From the NCBI GenBank assembly GCA_009917805.1, contig RGES01000004.1, positions 1 through 25,252 on the forward strand: DNA of 25,252 nucleotides. The letters run 5' to 3'. The notes beneath the pieces were generated by a model. It had not been told where the DNA came from, did no database searches, and saw nothing but the letters and a program-made list of their open reading frames with translations. The translations under genes and the position numbers were made by a program. Origin of the DNA: Verrucomicrobiota bacterium. GTDB taxonomy: Bacteria; Verrucomicrobiota; Verrucomicrobiia; Opitutales; UBA953. Positions 11,501 through 23,500 of the stretch are shown here, one piece after another; position 1 is the first letter of the stretch, and each line of letters starts with the position of its first letter.

Positions 11501-14500
11501 CACCGGCTGGGCCGAGACGAACATCATGGGCACCACCCAGGTGATCGGCAACATCCTGCTGGGCGGCAACACCAACAATTGGCGCGCGAACATCCAGAAC
11601 CATTGGAACCTGGATACCTTCGCCAACGGGACGCTGACGATCACGCAGACGCAGGACGTCTCCTTCACGGGCAACGTGCGCGACAAGGCAGGCACGCCGG
11701 GCACCTCCAAGCTCAACATCGTCAAGGCCGGACCGGCCACGCTCCGCCTGCTCAACACGACGAATCCGTCCTTTTACGGCGGCAGCACCACGGTCAACGA
11801 CGGCACCCTGGCCTTCGATTTCTTCACCAACGGTTCCGGGAACGTCTCGCCGCGCACCTCCGGCATCACCCTCAACGCCGACAGCGTCGCCGGCACGCGG
11901 GGCGTGCTCGAGTTCAACGTCGGCTCGGGTACCGCCGACCTGGCTTTCGACCTCTCCTTCAGCGGCAACGGCACGTTGCTCAAGACCGGCGCGGGCACCC
12001 TCCGCTGGCCGCAGAGCGCGGCCACCTTCGCGTTGACCCCGGGCGGCCTGATCAAGGTGGCGGCCGGTGATTTCACCGCCGGCAGCTACGCGAACGAGAC
12101 CTGGACGAACAACAAGGCCTCGCTGGAGATCTCCGCGGGCGCCACCTTCAGCAGCGTCGAGGCGGATGTCGTGGTCGATGCCCTGCTGGGCGCCGGCACC
12201 TGGAACGCGGGCTATTCGGGCCTCAGCTCCAGCCCCACCGTCGGCGTCGCCGATGGCAGCGGCACGTTCTCGGGCGTCATCAAGGACCTCAACGCCGGCG
12301 CCGGTCATGTGGTGAAGAACCTCATCAAGGTCGGCTCGGGCACGCAGGTGCTGAGCGGCGCCAACACCTATTCCGGCGTCACGCAGGTGAACGCCGGCAC
12401 CTTGCGCATCGGCGCCGGCGGGACCACCGGCGCGCTGGGCTCCTCCAGCACGGAAGTCCGCCTGCAGGGCGGCACGCTCGTGTTCGACCTGTCCGCCGCC
12501 TACTCGGTCTCCCAGAAGATCGTCGGTGACGGTTCGGTCGGCGCCTTGGTCCAGGCCGGCTCCGGGACGACCACCCTGACGAGCAACCTGAACACCTATC
12601 GTCCGGCGACCTTGGTCTCCGCGGGCAAGCTGGTCTTCGCGGGCTCCCAGACCGCCACCGCCTCCGTCGATATCGCCTCCGGCGCGACGCTCGAGCTCGC
12701 CGCCTCCCTCGCCACCTTCAGCCATCCGTCCGGCATCACTTACACCGGCGCCGGCACGCTCGCGCGCAACGCGGCTTCCGGTTCCTCCGTCTCCTATCTC
12801 TATGGGCCCAACGGCGGCACGATCCGGATGTCGAAGGACGGCCTCATCCGCGTCCTGGCCGGCGAGCTGCGCCTCGACAACGGGGCGAGCAGCCGCTGGA
12901 AGGCGGCCGACGGCTCCTGGGTGAACCAGGCCTCGCTGGAGATCCTCAGCGGCGCCAAGCTTGATTTCTACACCAACGCCACCGACGTCTACGTCGACGC
13001 GCTCCTCGGCGCGGGTTCCATCGTCCGCACCGGCTCCTCGGCCAGCGGCGGCTTCTTCATGGGTTCGGCCGGCGGCGGAGGGACTTTCTCCGGCTCGATC
13101 GACGACGGGGCAGGGGGCATCGTCATCCATAAGATCGGCACCGGCACCCAGGTGCTGGCCGGCGCCTCCGTCGCCGATGGCGCGACCTTCGTAGAGGCGG
13201 GCACCTTGCGTCTCACCGGTACGCTTGGCGACGCGAGCGCCGTGACCGTCTCCGCCGACGCGATCTATGATGCGCGCGCGACCGACACGATCGGCTCCCT
13301 CGCCGGGGCCGTCGGCTCCAAGGTCCTGCTGGCCTCCGGAGTGACGCTCTCCTCGGGCGGTCTCGATACCGACACCGTCATGGCGGGCATCGTGGACGGC
13401 GCAGGCGGCCTGACCAAGCTGGGCACCGGCGTCCTCGAACTTTCCGCCGCGAACACCTTCACCGGAGCGGCGACCGCTTCCGGAGGAACGCTTCGCGTCA
13501 GCGGCACCTTGGCCGACCGGGTGGCGGTCTCCGTCCTCAACACGGGCCGTTACGAGGCCCTCGCCACCGACACCATCGGCTCCCTGGCCGGTTCGGCGGA
13601 TTCCACCGTCCTGCTGGCAAACGGCAAGACCCTCACCACGGGCTTCCTCGGGACCGACACCGTGTACGCCGGGACGATCTCCGGGCAGGGCGCGCTGGTG
13701 AAGATCGGCGCCGGCACCTTCTCGCTTTCGGGCGCCAACGTCTATTCCGGCGGCACCACGATCGAAGAAGGCGTGCTGCGTCTCGGCGCCGGCGCCGGTT
13801 CGGCGGCCGGTTCCGTCGTCGGCGACATCGTCAACGACGCCTCCCTGAGCTTCGCCCGTTCGAATCAGTATGCCTTCACCGGCGTGATCTCCGGCACGGG
13901 TTCCGTCTCCCAGGATGGCACCGGCGAGACGGTGCTGTCCGCCGCCCAGACCTATCTCGGCGACACCTTGGTCCGCGCGGGCACCCTCACGCTCACGACG
14001 GGCACCCTCGCGGATGTCAGCGGCGTCACGGTCGACAACGGCGCGACTTACGACGTCCGTGTGACCGATACGATCCGGCTCCTGCAGGGCGCCGGTTCCG
14101 TCGTCCTGTCTTCCGGCGTGATCCTTTCGGCCGGCGACGGGACGAATACCGTCTACGGCGGAGCGATGAGCGGGGCCGGCGGATTCCGCAAGACCGGGTC
14201 CGGTCAGCAGACCTTCTCGGGAGCGAACACCTACGTCGGGGCCACGTCGGTCGCCGCCGGAACGCTGGTCGTCTCCGGCAGCCTGGCCGACACCACGTCC
14301 GTCACCTTGCTTTCAGGGACTGCCTACCGCGCGGCGGCTTCTGATACCATCGGTTCCCTGTCGGGAGCCGGCGGCTCTACCTTGGTCCTGGTCGCCGGTG
14401 CGACCTTGCGGATGGGCGGCACCAACGCCACCACGACGATGGCGGGATTGGTCATCGGGCAAGGTTCCCTCTCCAAGGAAGGCAGCGGCGTCTTCACCTT

Positions 14501-17500
14501 GTCATCCGATGCGACGTACACGGGGGCGACCACGGTCCTCGGCGGCACGCTGACGGTCACGGGCACCCTCTCCGACGCGACGGCGGTCTCGGTCTCCTCC
14601 GGTGCCGGCTATCGTGTCGCGGCTTCGGACACGATTGGTTCGCTCGCCGGCGCTTCCGGTTCGGTCGTGCAGATCGACGCCGGGAAGGTCCTGACGGCCG
14701 GCGCCAGCGGCGCCTCTTCGGAAATGGCGGGCGTGATCCAGGGGCAGGGCTCGTTCGCGAAGTCCGGCACGGGCACTTTGACCTTGTCCGGAGCGAACGT
14801 CTACGGCGGTTCGACCACCGTCGAAGCCGGACTGTTGCGGCTCGGCGCGGATGAAGCCATCCCCGACGCATCCTTGCTGACCGTGGCCTCCGGGGCGGAG
14901 TTCTTCCTGAACGGCCACACCGAGACCGTCCACCGGGTCGCCGGCACGGGCAAGATCCACCTCGCGAGCGAACTCATCCTCGGTGGCGATAATTCCAGCT
15001 TCGAGCTCACGCCGGAGGTCTATGGCACCGGCACATTCACCAAGGCCGGCACCGGCACGCTCACCATCCGCGGCAGCGTCGCCTTGAGCAGCGCCGGCCT
15101 CGTCCAGGTCCAAGGCGGCGCCCTCGCCGTCGGCGCAGGTTCGGCGACGGGTGACCTCGGTTCGGCGCAAGTCACGCTGGCCGCAGGAACTTCCTTGACG
15201 GTCAACCGCGCGGGTTCCTTCGCCTTCGACAACCTGGTCTCCGGCCAGGGGTACCTCAGCCTGACCGCCTCCGGCGCCCTGGCCATCAACAAGGCCGTCA
15301 CCTTGTCCGCCGGCTCCTCCGGCAACGACGGCCGCGCGAGCATCGTCGCGGGCGGCGTCCTGACCTTGGCCAGCGGCGCGAACCTATCCGCCGCCGGCTC
15401 CGACCCTTCCGCGGGCATGGGCGCCCTCAACCTCGTCGTCGGTGGGTTCGCCAACAACGGAGGGACCTTGCAGGCCCCCGGAGGTCGCTGGCTGCTCTGG
15501 AGCGTCGACCCGACCACGGATGTCGTCGGAACGCTGGGACATGACTTCAAGCAGTATGACGCCGCTTATGGCTCGACCGTGCTCGGTACGGGCAACGGCC
15601 TGATCTATTCCGCCTCACCCGTCATGGGCCCGGTCTCGTTCACCGGGACCTTCACCAAGACCTACGACGGCCTCGTGACCGCTACCGTCAACGGAAGCCC
15701 CATCCGGACCGAATGGTTTGATTTCAGCGCGGCGAATCTCGTCTCCGGAGACCAGGTCTCCGGCCTGGCGCTGCAGTCGGGCGCGACGTCGACGTTCGCC
15801 TCCAAGGATGCCGGCGCCCGTCAGGTGACCCTCGACGGCATCGGTTTCCAGACCATCGACGCGGCGGGCAAGCCCGTCTACGGCTATCGCTTCTCCCAAG
15901 GCCGTACGTTCACCGGCAACGGGATCATCGAGCCCAAGGCGCTGACGTTCGCCGGTCTCGCCGTCGCCGATAAGGTCTATGATGGGTTGCTGACCGCGAC
16001 GGTTACGTCCAGCGGCGTCCTGGCCGGCTTCGTCCCCGGCGAGCGTGTCGACTATTCGCTCGCGCCGGCCACCTTCGACGTCGCGGATGTCGGCGCACGC
16101 ACCGCGACGGTGCCGGCCACGCTCCGTGACGCTTACGACCTGGTCGGAGGAACGCCCGTCCTGGCCGGTCTGGCCTCCAATTATGTCCTGCCGCTGGCAC
16201 AGGTCCAGAAGGTCGCCCAGATCACCCCGGCCGCCCTAGTCATCACCGCCGTGGCTGACGCCAAGTTCGTCACCAAGGCGGATCGAGCCGGCTACGCGGG
16301 CGTCCGTTACGCGGGCTTCGTCAATGGCGAGACCGACACGGTCCTGACGACGCCGGCGACGGTGTCGCGCGACCTCGCCCCCGGTCTTTACGGCGCCGGC
16401 GGTCCCGAATCGGCCGGATCGCATGCGGGAACGCTCGTGCCCTCCGGCGCGACGGCTTCGAACTACGCGATCACCTTCGTGCGAGGGGATTACACCATCA
16501 CCCCGGCCGATTCGCTGCTGGTGCGCATCAACGCCGCGCCGACCGTCTACGGTTCTTCGCCGGTCTATTCGGCTTCCGCCCAGTACCTCTTCCCGGGTGA
16601 CACGAATCCGACCAATGTCGCCGTCTCCGTCGTCGGCAACATCGCCACGGTCACCGACGGAAGCAACGCCACTTCCACCTTCACGATCGTCCCGCTCGCT
16701 CCGGCTTACAGCGGCGCCGGCTCGCTCCGCGTCGGTTCATACGCCCTTGCGCCCTCCGGGCTCGTGGCCAGCGGCAACTTCCAGCCGAACCTCGCGCTGA
16801 CGGGTTCCCTCGCGGTTTCGCCGAGGGTCCTGCAGGTATCCGCCACCGGCGCCGGCAAGGTCTACGATGGCACGACCCAGACGGCCCCGGGCGCTTCGTT
16901 CGTCATCCAGAACAAGCTTGGTGGCGACGTGCTCGATGTCAGCGGACAGCTGGCCTTCCTGGACAAGAACGCCGGCCTCGGCAAGACGCTGACGCTCAAT
17001 GGCGTCACGCTCTCCGGCGCGGACAGCGCCAACTACTCGTTCGTCACCGCTGGCACCGCGGACATCGCGAAGAAGTCGCTGGGCTCGGTCTACTCCGTCC
17101 AGCAGAAGACCTATGACGGCACCGCGAACGCCGTCGTGGCGGCCGACCTGGTCGCCGCCGGCCAGGTCGCCGGCGACGTCCTCACGGTGTCCAACGTTTC
17201 CGCGCTGTTCGATTCGAGCCACGTGTCCACTCAGCTCGACGGCCAAGGCGCGGTGCTCGCTGCCGGCGCGACCCAGGTCGCGATCTCCGGCATCGCCCTC
17301 GGCGGGACCGACGCTGGCAATTACACGGTGTCGCCGACCCAGACCATCGCCGCCACCATCGCCCGTCGTCAGGTCGCCATCAACAGCTTCTCCTCGGCGG
17401 ACAAGACCTATGACGGTGGCGTCACTGCGGGCACGACGAACTATGGGACCAGCCTGGTCGCCGTCTCGGGCGTGGCCGACTCCGGTCTCGTGGCCGGCGA

Positions 17501-20500
17501 AAGCATCGCTTTCGTCCCAGGTATCGCTACCTTTGCGGACGCCGACGCCGCGTTGGGCAAGCTCGTCACCGGTTCGGGCCTGCTCGGCGACGGCAGCCGC
17601 ACCCTGAACGGCCCCGACCTTCTGCCTGGCACCGCCGACGACATCGTCCTCCGGTTCTTCGCGTCGGATTACCAGTTCGTCAACCCGACCGCTCGGGCCG
17701 CCATCACGCCCAAGCAGATCTCGGCTTCTTTCTCCCTGGGCGCCAAGACTTATGACGGCACCACTCAGGCCGTCGTCGCCTCCAGCCAGCTGAGCGGCCT
17801 CGTCGGTTCCGAGACGCTGGACGTGCGCGGCGCCTCGGCGGCCTTCGCCGTCGCCGATGCCGGCGCCGGACGGGCGTTCACCGTGGGCGGCTATGTCCTG
17901 GCCGACGCGACCGGCAAAGCCTCGAATTATGTCCTGGCCAATTCCTCCTTCAATGGCACGGCCGACGTCGCCAAGCGCGGACTGACCGGCATCGTCGGAC
18001 TGGCCGCTTCCAACAAGGTCTATGACGGGACCACGGCGGCCACCGCCGATTGGAGCGCGGCTTCCTTGACCGGCGTCCTGCCTGTCGATTCCGTCGAAAT
18101 CGGCTCCTTGTCGATGGCCTTCAGCCAGAAGGATGTCGGCATCCGCGCTCTGACCGTGACCGGCGTGACGCTCGCGGGCGCCTCCGCCGCCAATTACTAC
18201 GTCGTCGCCTCGCCGACGATCCCGGCCCTGACGGCCGAGATCACGCCCGCGACGATCACCCAGATCGTCGGCCTGGCCGCCGCGAACAAGACTTACGACG
18301 GTACCACCAACGCCCAGGTGTCACCGAGTTCGGTCACCTTCCAGGGCGTCTTCGCCGGGGATCAATTGGACATCGCCCCCGGTTATGTCGGCGCCTTCGA
18401 GACGGCCAACGCCGGCAATAACCGTATCGTCCGTTTTTCCGGGCTCGCGCTCGGCGGTCCGGATGCGGGCAATTATCGACTCAGCGGTTCGACCGTCGCC
18501 CAGTCCACGGCGAACATCTCGCCTCGCGAGATCACCTCCGTCTCCGGCATCACCCTCGGAGCCAGGTCCTATGACGGCACGACGGCCGGTACGCCGGATT
18601 ATTCCGCCATCTCGTTCGTCGGCCTCGTCAACGGGGAGTCCCTGCGCCTCACGGGCGGCTCCGGTGCCTACGCGGATGCCAATGTCGCCTATGCCGCCGG
18701 AGTCGTGTCCGCGAAATCCGGTTCGGCCTCGGGCTATTCCCTGCAGGATGGCGCCACGGGTCTCGCGTCGAACTACGTGCTCGGCTCGGGCGCCGTCTCG
18801 TCCGTTGCGACCGGTCTTATCACGCCGCGACAGGTCACTTCCGTCTCCGGATTGCGCGCCCTTGACAAGGTCTACGATCGCACCGTCGCCGCCCAGCTGG
18901 ACGCCACCGCCGCGACCTTCGACGGGTTGCTGGCAGGCGAGGCCATCAACCTCTCGGGTTCGCAGGCCGTCTTCGCGGATGCCAACGCCGGCGTCGGCAA
19001 AGCCGTCACCCTCGGCTCGCTGGTCATCAACCAAGGTAATTATGTCCTGGCCGGCAACGTCGTGGTCGCGCCCATCACCGCCACGATCCTGCCCGCCACC
19101 ATCACGGCCGTCAGCGGACTCGCTGGAGTCGATCGCGTCTACGACGGCACGACGGCCGCCGGCCTGAACCTCGGCGCCGGGCAGTATGCCGGCCTGCTGG
19201 CCGGAGATTCCCTGACGCTCTCGGCCTACTCGGCCGAATTCGCTTCCGCTTCCGCCGGCCTCCGGGAAGTGGCCGTGGGCAGCGCGACCCTCGGCGGCGC
19301 TTCCGCCGCGAACTACGTGCTTGCACCTGCGGCGACCTTCGCCGTCACCCCGGCGACGATCGCCCGCCGCACGCTCACCACCGTCGACGGGGCCGTTTCC
19401 GCCAACAAGACCTATGACGGCACCGCGAACGCCTCGATCAGCGTCACCGGCATCACGCTGGGAGGAATCCTGGCCGGCGACTCCGTCGCGGCAGCCGAGG
19501 CGACCGGTTCGTTCGCGAACAAGTTCGTCGGGACCGGCAAGACCGTCTCGATCGACTCGCTCTCCTTGGTCGGTCCGGCTTCCGGCAACTACCAGTTCGT
19601 CGCCGGCGCCACCGTGGTCGGCCAGATCCAGGCCGACATCAGCGCGCGGACCATCAGTTCCGTCACCGGAGTGAAGGCCTTGGACAAGGTCTATGACGGC
19701 CAGACCGCCGCCGGGCTTGATTTCTCCGAAGTCGGCTTCGTGGGACTCGTCCCGGGCGACGCGCTCGCCATCGTCCCGACCGGCTACGTCGCCGCCTTCG
19801 CCAGTCGCAACGTCGGAACCCACGACGTCTCCATCAGCGGACTGGCCATCACCGGCGCGGATGCCGCCAACTATGTCCTCGACGCCGCCGCCAGCGGCGG
19901 CTCGGCCCGCGCTTCCATCTCTCCGCGGTCACTGGTCATGGCCGGCGTCCAGGCGCTCGACAAGGCCTATGACGGCCAGACCGCCGCCGTGGTCACCCTC
20001 GCGAATGTCGACTGGGCCGCTCTCGGGCTCGTCTCCGGCGACGACCTGACCGTCACGCCCGCCGCGATCTTCCGCGGCAAGAATGTCGTGCGCGACGGCA
20101 GCGGCGTCGTCCTGGCGCAGCCGGTCGTGATCAGCTACGCCTTCGGCGGTGCGGATGTCGGCAACTATGCCGTCACCCCGCAGGCGCTCGCTTCCGCCAA
20201 GATAACGCCTCTCGCCATCGCCTCCGTCACCGGAATCGCCGCTGCGGACAAGGTCTATGACGGGGGCCTCTCCGCCCAGCTCACGCTCACGGGCGCGATT
20301 CTCGCCGGCATGCTCCCTGGCGACGATCTGGGCGTGTCCAACGCCCAAGGCAGCTTCATCGACAAGAACGTCGGCGTCGCCAAGACCGTCCAGATCGGCT
20401 CCCTCGTCCTCGGTGGCGCGGACGCCGTCAATTACGACCTGACGACGGCCAGCTCGGCCGCCACCGCCACGATCACGCCCCGCGTTGTCTCCGCGGTCGA

Positions 20501-23500
20501 AGGCTTGACCGTCGTCTCCCGCGCCTACGACGGCAGCGTCGCCGCCACGCTCGACGCCTCGGGTGCGAGCTTCGCTGGCAAGGTCGGCGGGGACGTGCTG
20601 ACGTTGACGACCTGGAGTGCGTCCTACGCGGACGCTAACGCCAGCATAGGCAAGCCCGTCGCCGTCTCCAATCTCTCCCTTGGCGGAGCCGATGCTGGCA
20701 ACTACCAGCTTGCCAGCACCACCACGTCATTGCTCGGGAACATCACCCGTCGAGCCATCACGTCCGTCGCCGGCCTTTCGGCCCAGGACCGTACCTATGA
20801 CGGAACGACGGCCGCCTCGCTCGTCACCAGCGCTCCGGCCTTCGCCGGATTGCTGCCCGGGGACGATCTTTCGATCGCCGCCTACCAGGCCGATTTCGAC
20901 TCGAGGCATGTCGGTCTGCGCGCCGTCACGGTCGGCGGCATGACCTTGGGCGGCGCTTCGGCCGCGAACTACGAGCTGACTCAGGGAGCGACATACGGGT
21001 CGCTTTCGGCGAACATCACTCCGGCCACGATTACCGGCGTCTCCGGTCTGGCGGTCTCCGACAAGGTCTACGACGGCGGCACCCAGGCTGATGTCAGCGC
21101 TTCCTTCGCGTCCCTCGTCGGCAGGTTCGGCGCGGATCAGGTCTCCTTGGCTTCCGGCCTCACGGCCGCCTTCGCCGACAAGAACGTCGGCACCGCGAAG
21201 AACGTGGTCATCGGCAACGTCGCCTTGGTCGGCGCTGACGCCGCCGATTACGTCCTCCAGCCCGGACTCACCGTCACCGCCACGGCCTCCATCACGCCTC
21301 GTTCGCTCGTCGTGTCCGGCGTCACCGCCGCCTCCAAGACCTATGATGGAACCGCCGCCGTCGCGGTCTCGACCCTCGGCGTGGACTTCGTCCGGCTGGG
21401 GGCCGTGGCCGGTGACGACCTCGGTCTGACCGCCTCGGGAGCCTTCGCCGACAAGAACGTCCAGCTGGACATCGTGGGCAATCCCGTCGCCAAGCCCGTC
21501 ACGTTGGCCATCTCGGTCATCGGCCAGGACGCCGCCAACTACAGCTTCACGTTGCAGCCTACCGCGACCGCCGTGATCTCGCCGGCGACCATCGCCGCCG
21601 TCGGAGGCCTTGTGGCTGCCGACAAGTCTTATGACGGCAACACGACCGCCGCCATCGATGCCTCCGCAGCCGTCCTCCCCGGACGCTTCGGCTCCGACGA
21701 CGTCTCGGTGCTGTCCGCCGTCGGTGCCTTCGCCGACAAGAACGTCGGCGTCGCAAAAGCTGTCACCATCAGCGGCATCGTGCTCGGCGGTGCTGATGCC
21801 TCCAACTACGTGTTAGGCACCTCCGTCGCGAGCGCCTCGGCGACGATCAGCCAGGCATCGCTTGTCGTCCGTGGCGTCACCGGCGTGACCCGACCTTACG
21901 ACGGCACCACCTCGCTGCCCGGTTCCTCCTCCTACGGCTCCGTCCAGGGGCTGGTGTCCGGTGATTCGGTCAACGTCGTCGGCACGGCCGCTTTCGCCTC
22001 GCCCGACGCGGGTTCCGTGGGCGTCGTCCGTGGCAGCGTCGCCATCAGCGGAGCCGATGCCGCCAATTACCGCATGGTCTGGCAAGATGGCGCCGGCGTC
22101 ATCACCAAGCGCGCCTTGACCGTCACGGCCAATGACGACGCCTATTTCGTGACGCAGACGTTCGCGTCGAACTTCAACGGCGTCAGCTATGCCGGTTTCA
22201 TTCCCGGCGAGTCCGCCGCTTCGCTCGGTGGCAGCTTGACCGTGACCAAGTCCTCTCCGGGATCTAATCTGCCCGGCAGCTACCAGCTGACGCCGGGGGG
22301 GCTTGTCTCGAACAACTACGATTTCACCTACGTCCCTGGCGGTCTCACGATCCTGCCGGCGAACCGCCTGCTGGTGAAGACGAGCAACGAGGTGGTCGAG
22401 TATGGTTCCGTCATCTCCCTCAATCCGACGGCGGTGCAGTACATGTCCCCTTCGGGCACGATCTACGACCTGAGCCGGACCTCCTACAACTCGGGACAGT
22501 ATTCCTACACTTACACCGACGGACTAGGCGGGCAGTTCACTTTCCGTATCGGCGCGAGCGGCCCCGTCAGTTCCACCGGTAACCTGGTCCCGGGCAATTA
22601 CGACATCACGGCCACCAGCTTCGCTCAGGTAGGACGAAACCTCGCCGATTCTCCCGACGAACCGGTCATCTTCATCGGCAAGCTGACGGTCACTCCGCGG
22701 GTCCTCTCCGCTTACGCCGAAGGCGTCGCCAAGGTCTACGATGGCCTGACGGCGATGCCGTCGGCCGTGCTCAAGCTCGACCGAGGCCTGTCCGGGGATT
22801 CCCTCGTCCTCGGCGGCAACGCCGCCTACGTCTCGCGTTCCGCCGGCACCGGCGTGGCGTATTCGCTGACCAACCTGGCGTTGTCCGGATCCGACGCCGG
22901 CTGTTACCTTCTCACGTCCTCTTCCTTGATCGCCCATGACGGCGTCATCGCGCCGCGTCCGCTCTCCCTGAGCGGTATCCAGGCGGTCAGCAAAGCCTAC
23001 GATGGCAATACGTCCGCGACGCTCGATCTGACGAACGTCGTGTTTTCCGGACAGGTCTTCGGCGACACGCTGAGCGTGACCGGCGCCACCGGGATGTTCG
23101 CCGACAAGAACGTCGGCAGCGGGAAGGGCGTGGCCATCAGCAGCCTCAGCCTGGCGGGAGCGGACGCCGGCAATTACACCTTCGCCCCCGGCAGCCAGGC
23201 CTCGACGGCCGACATCACCCAGCTGGCTTCCGTACAGTGGGTCGGCGGCGCGACCGGAAATTGGTTCGATCCTGCGAACTGGGCCGGCGGTGCGGTCCCC
23301 GACCTCGCCAACGTCCGTGATGTGATCATCCCTGCGGGATCCTCCGTCAGTTTCGGCGCCCCGGCCGTAGCTCCTGCCCAATTCGGGCCCGTGTCCCTGG
23401 CGTCCTTGTCCGGAGCCGGTTCCTTGATCCTCGACGACGGCGCTCTTTCGATCGGTTCGGGCGGTCTTGCCCTCGGAGGGCTCGACGTCACCGGAGGCGA

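Larger units (their letters stand above)
3960..15140 (+). repeat. Array of about 30 autotransporter-associated beta-strand (PATR) repeats in TpsA
   Basis: By eye I count roughly 30 cores of the form G-[TSA]-G-x-[LF]-x-[LF]-S-G-A-N-x-[YF]-x-G-x-T-x-[VI]-x-x-G-[TS]-L, for example near 4860, 5953, 7036, 8130, 10100, 12330, 13711, 14199 and 14769. This matches the passenger-associated transport repeat family, usually found in classical autotransporter passengers and predicted to form a beta-solenoid. Copies are diverged and spaced unevenly, with longer inserts in the first two thirds and tight spacing after about 13,100. The exact count needs a profile search. Confidence 0.85.
15650..23220 (+). 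repeat. Array of 23 YDG-type repeats (TpsA)
   Basis: The Tyr of the YDG motif is encoded at 15663, 15978, 16863, 17112, 17409, 17751, 18021, 18294, 18570, 18873 (YDR variant), 19140, 19413, 19692, 19968, 20256, 20526, 20796, 21069, 21342, 21630, 21897, 22737 and 22998. Most intervals are 267-303 bases. A unit reads [DN]K-x-YDG-x-T-x-A, about 20 residues, L.GD.[LV], then F.[DS]KNVG..K.V...., a GADAxNY motif and an A-x-I-[ST]-P/R end. This matches the YDG domain family of bacterial adhesins, predicted as small beta-sandwich beads. Confidence 0.92.

Noticed and set aside
10532..12070. 512-codon plus-strand frame overlapping tpsA
   Set aside because: A shifted frame of the repeat region giving an Arg/His/Gln-rich sequence with no recognisable fold.
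10884..13130. 748-codon open frame on the minus strand
   Set aside because: Same reason: antisense of the PATR repeats, low-complexity translation, no start signal or family resemblance.
15650..23220. CRISPR array or tandem DNA repeat because of the regular 270-290-bp period
   Set aside because: The period is protein-coding, in frame and conserved at the amino-acid level, with no short identical repeats and unique spacers.
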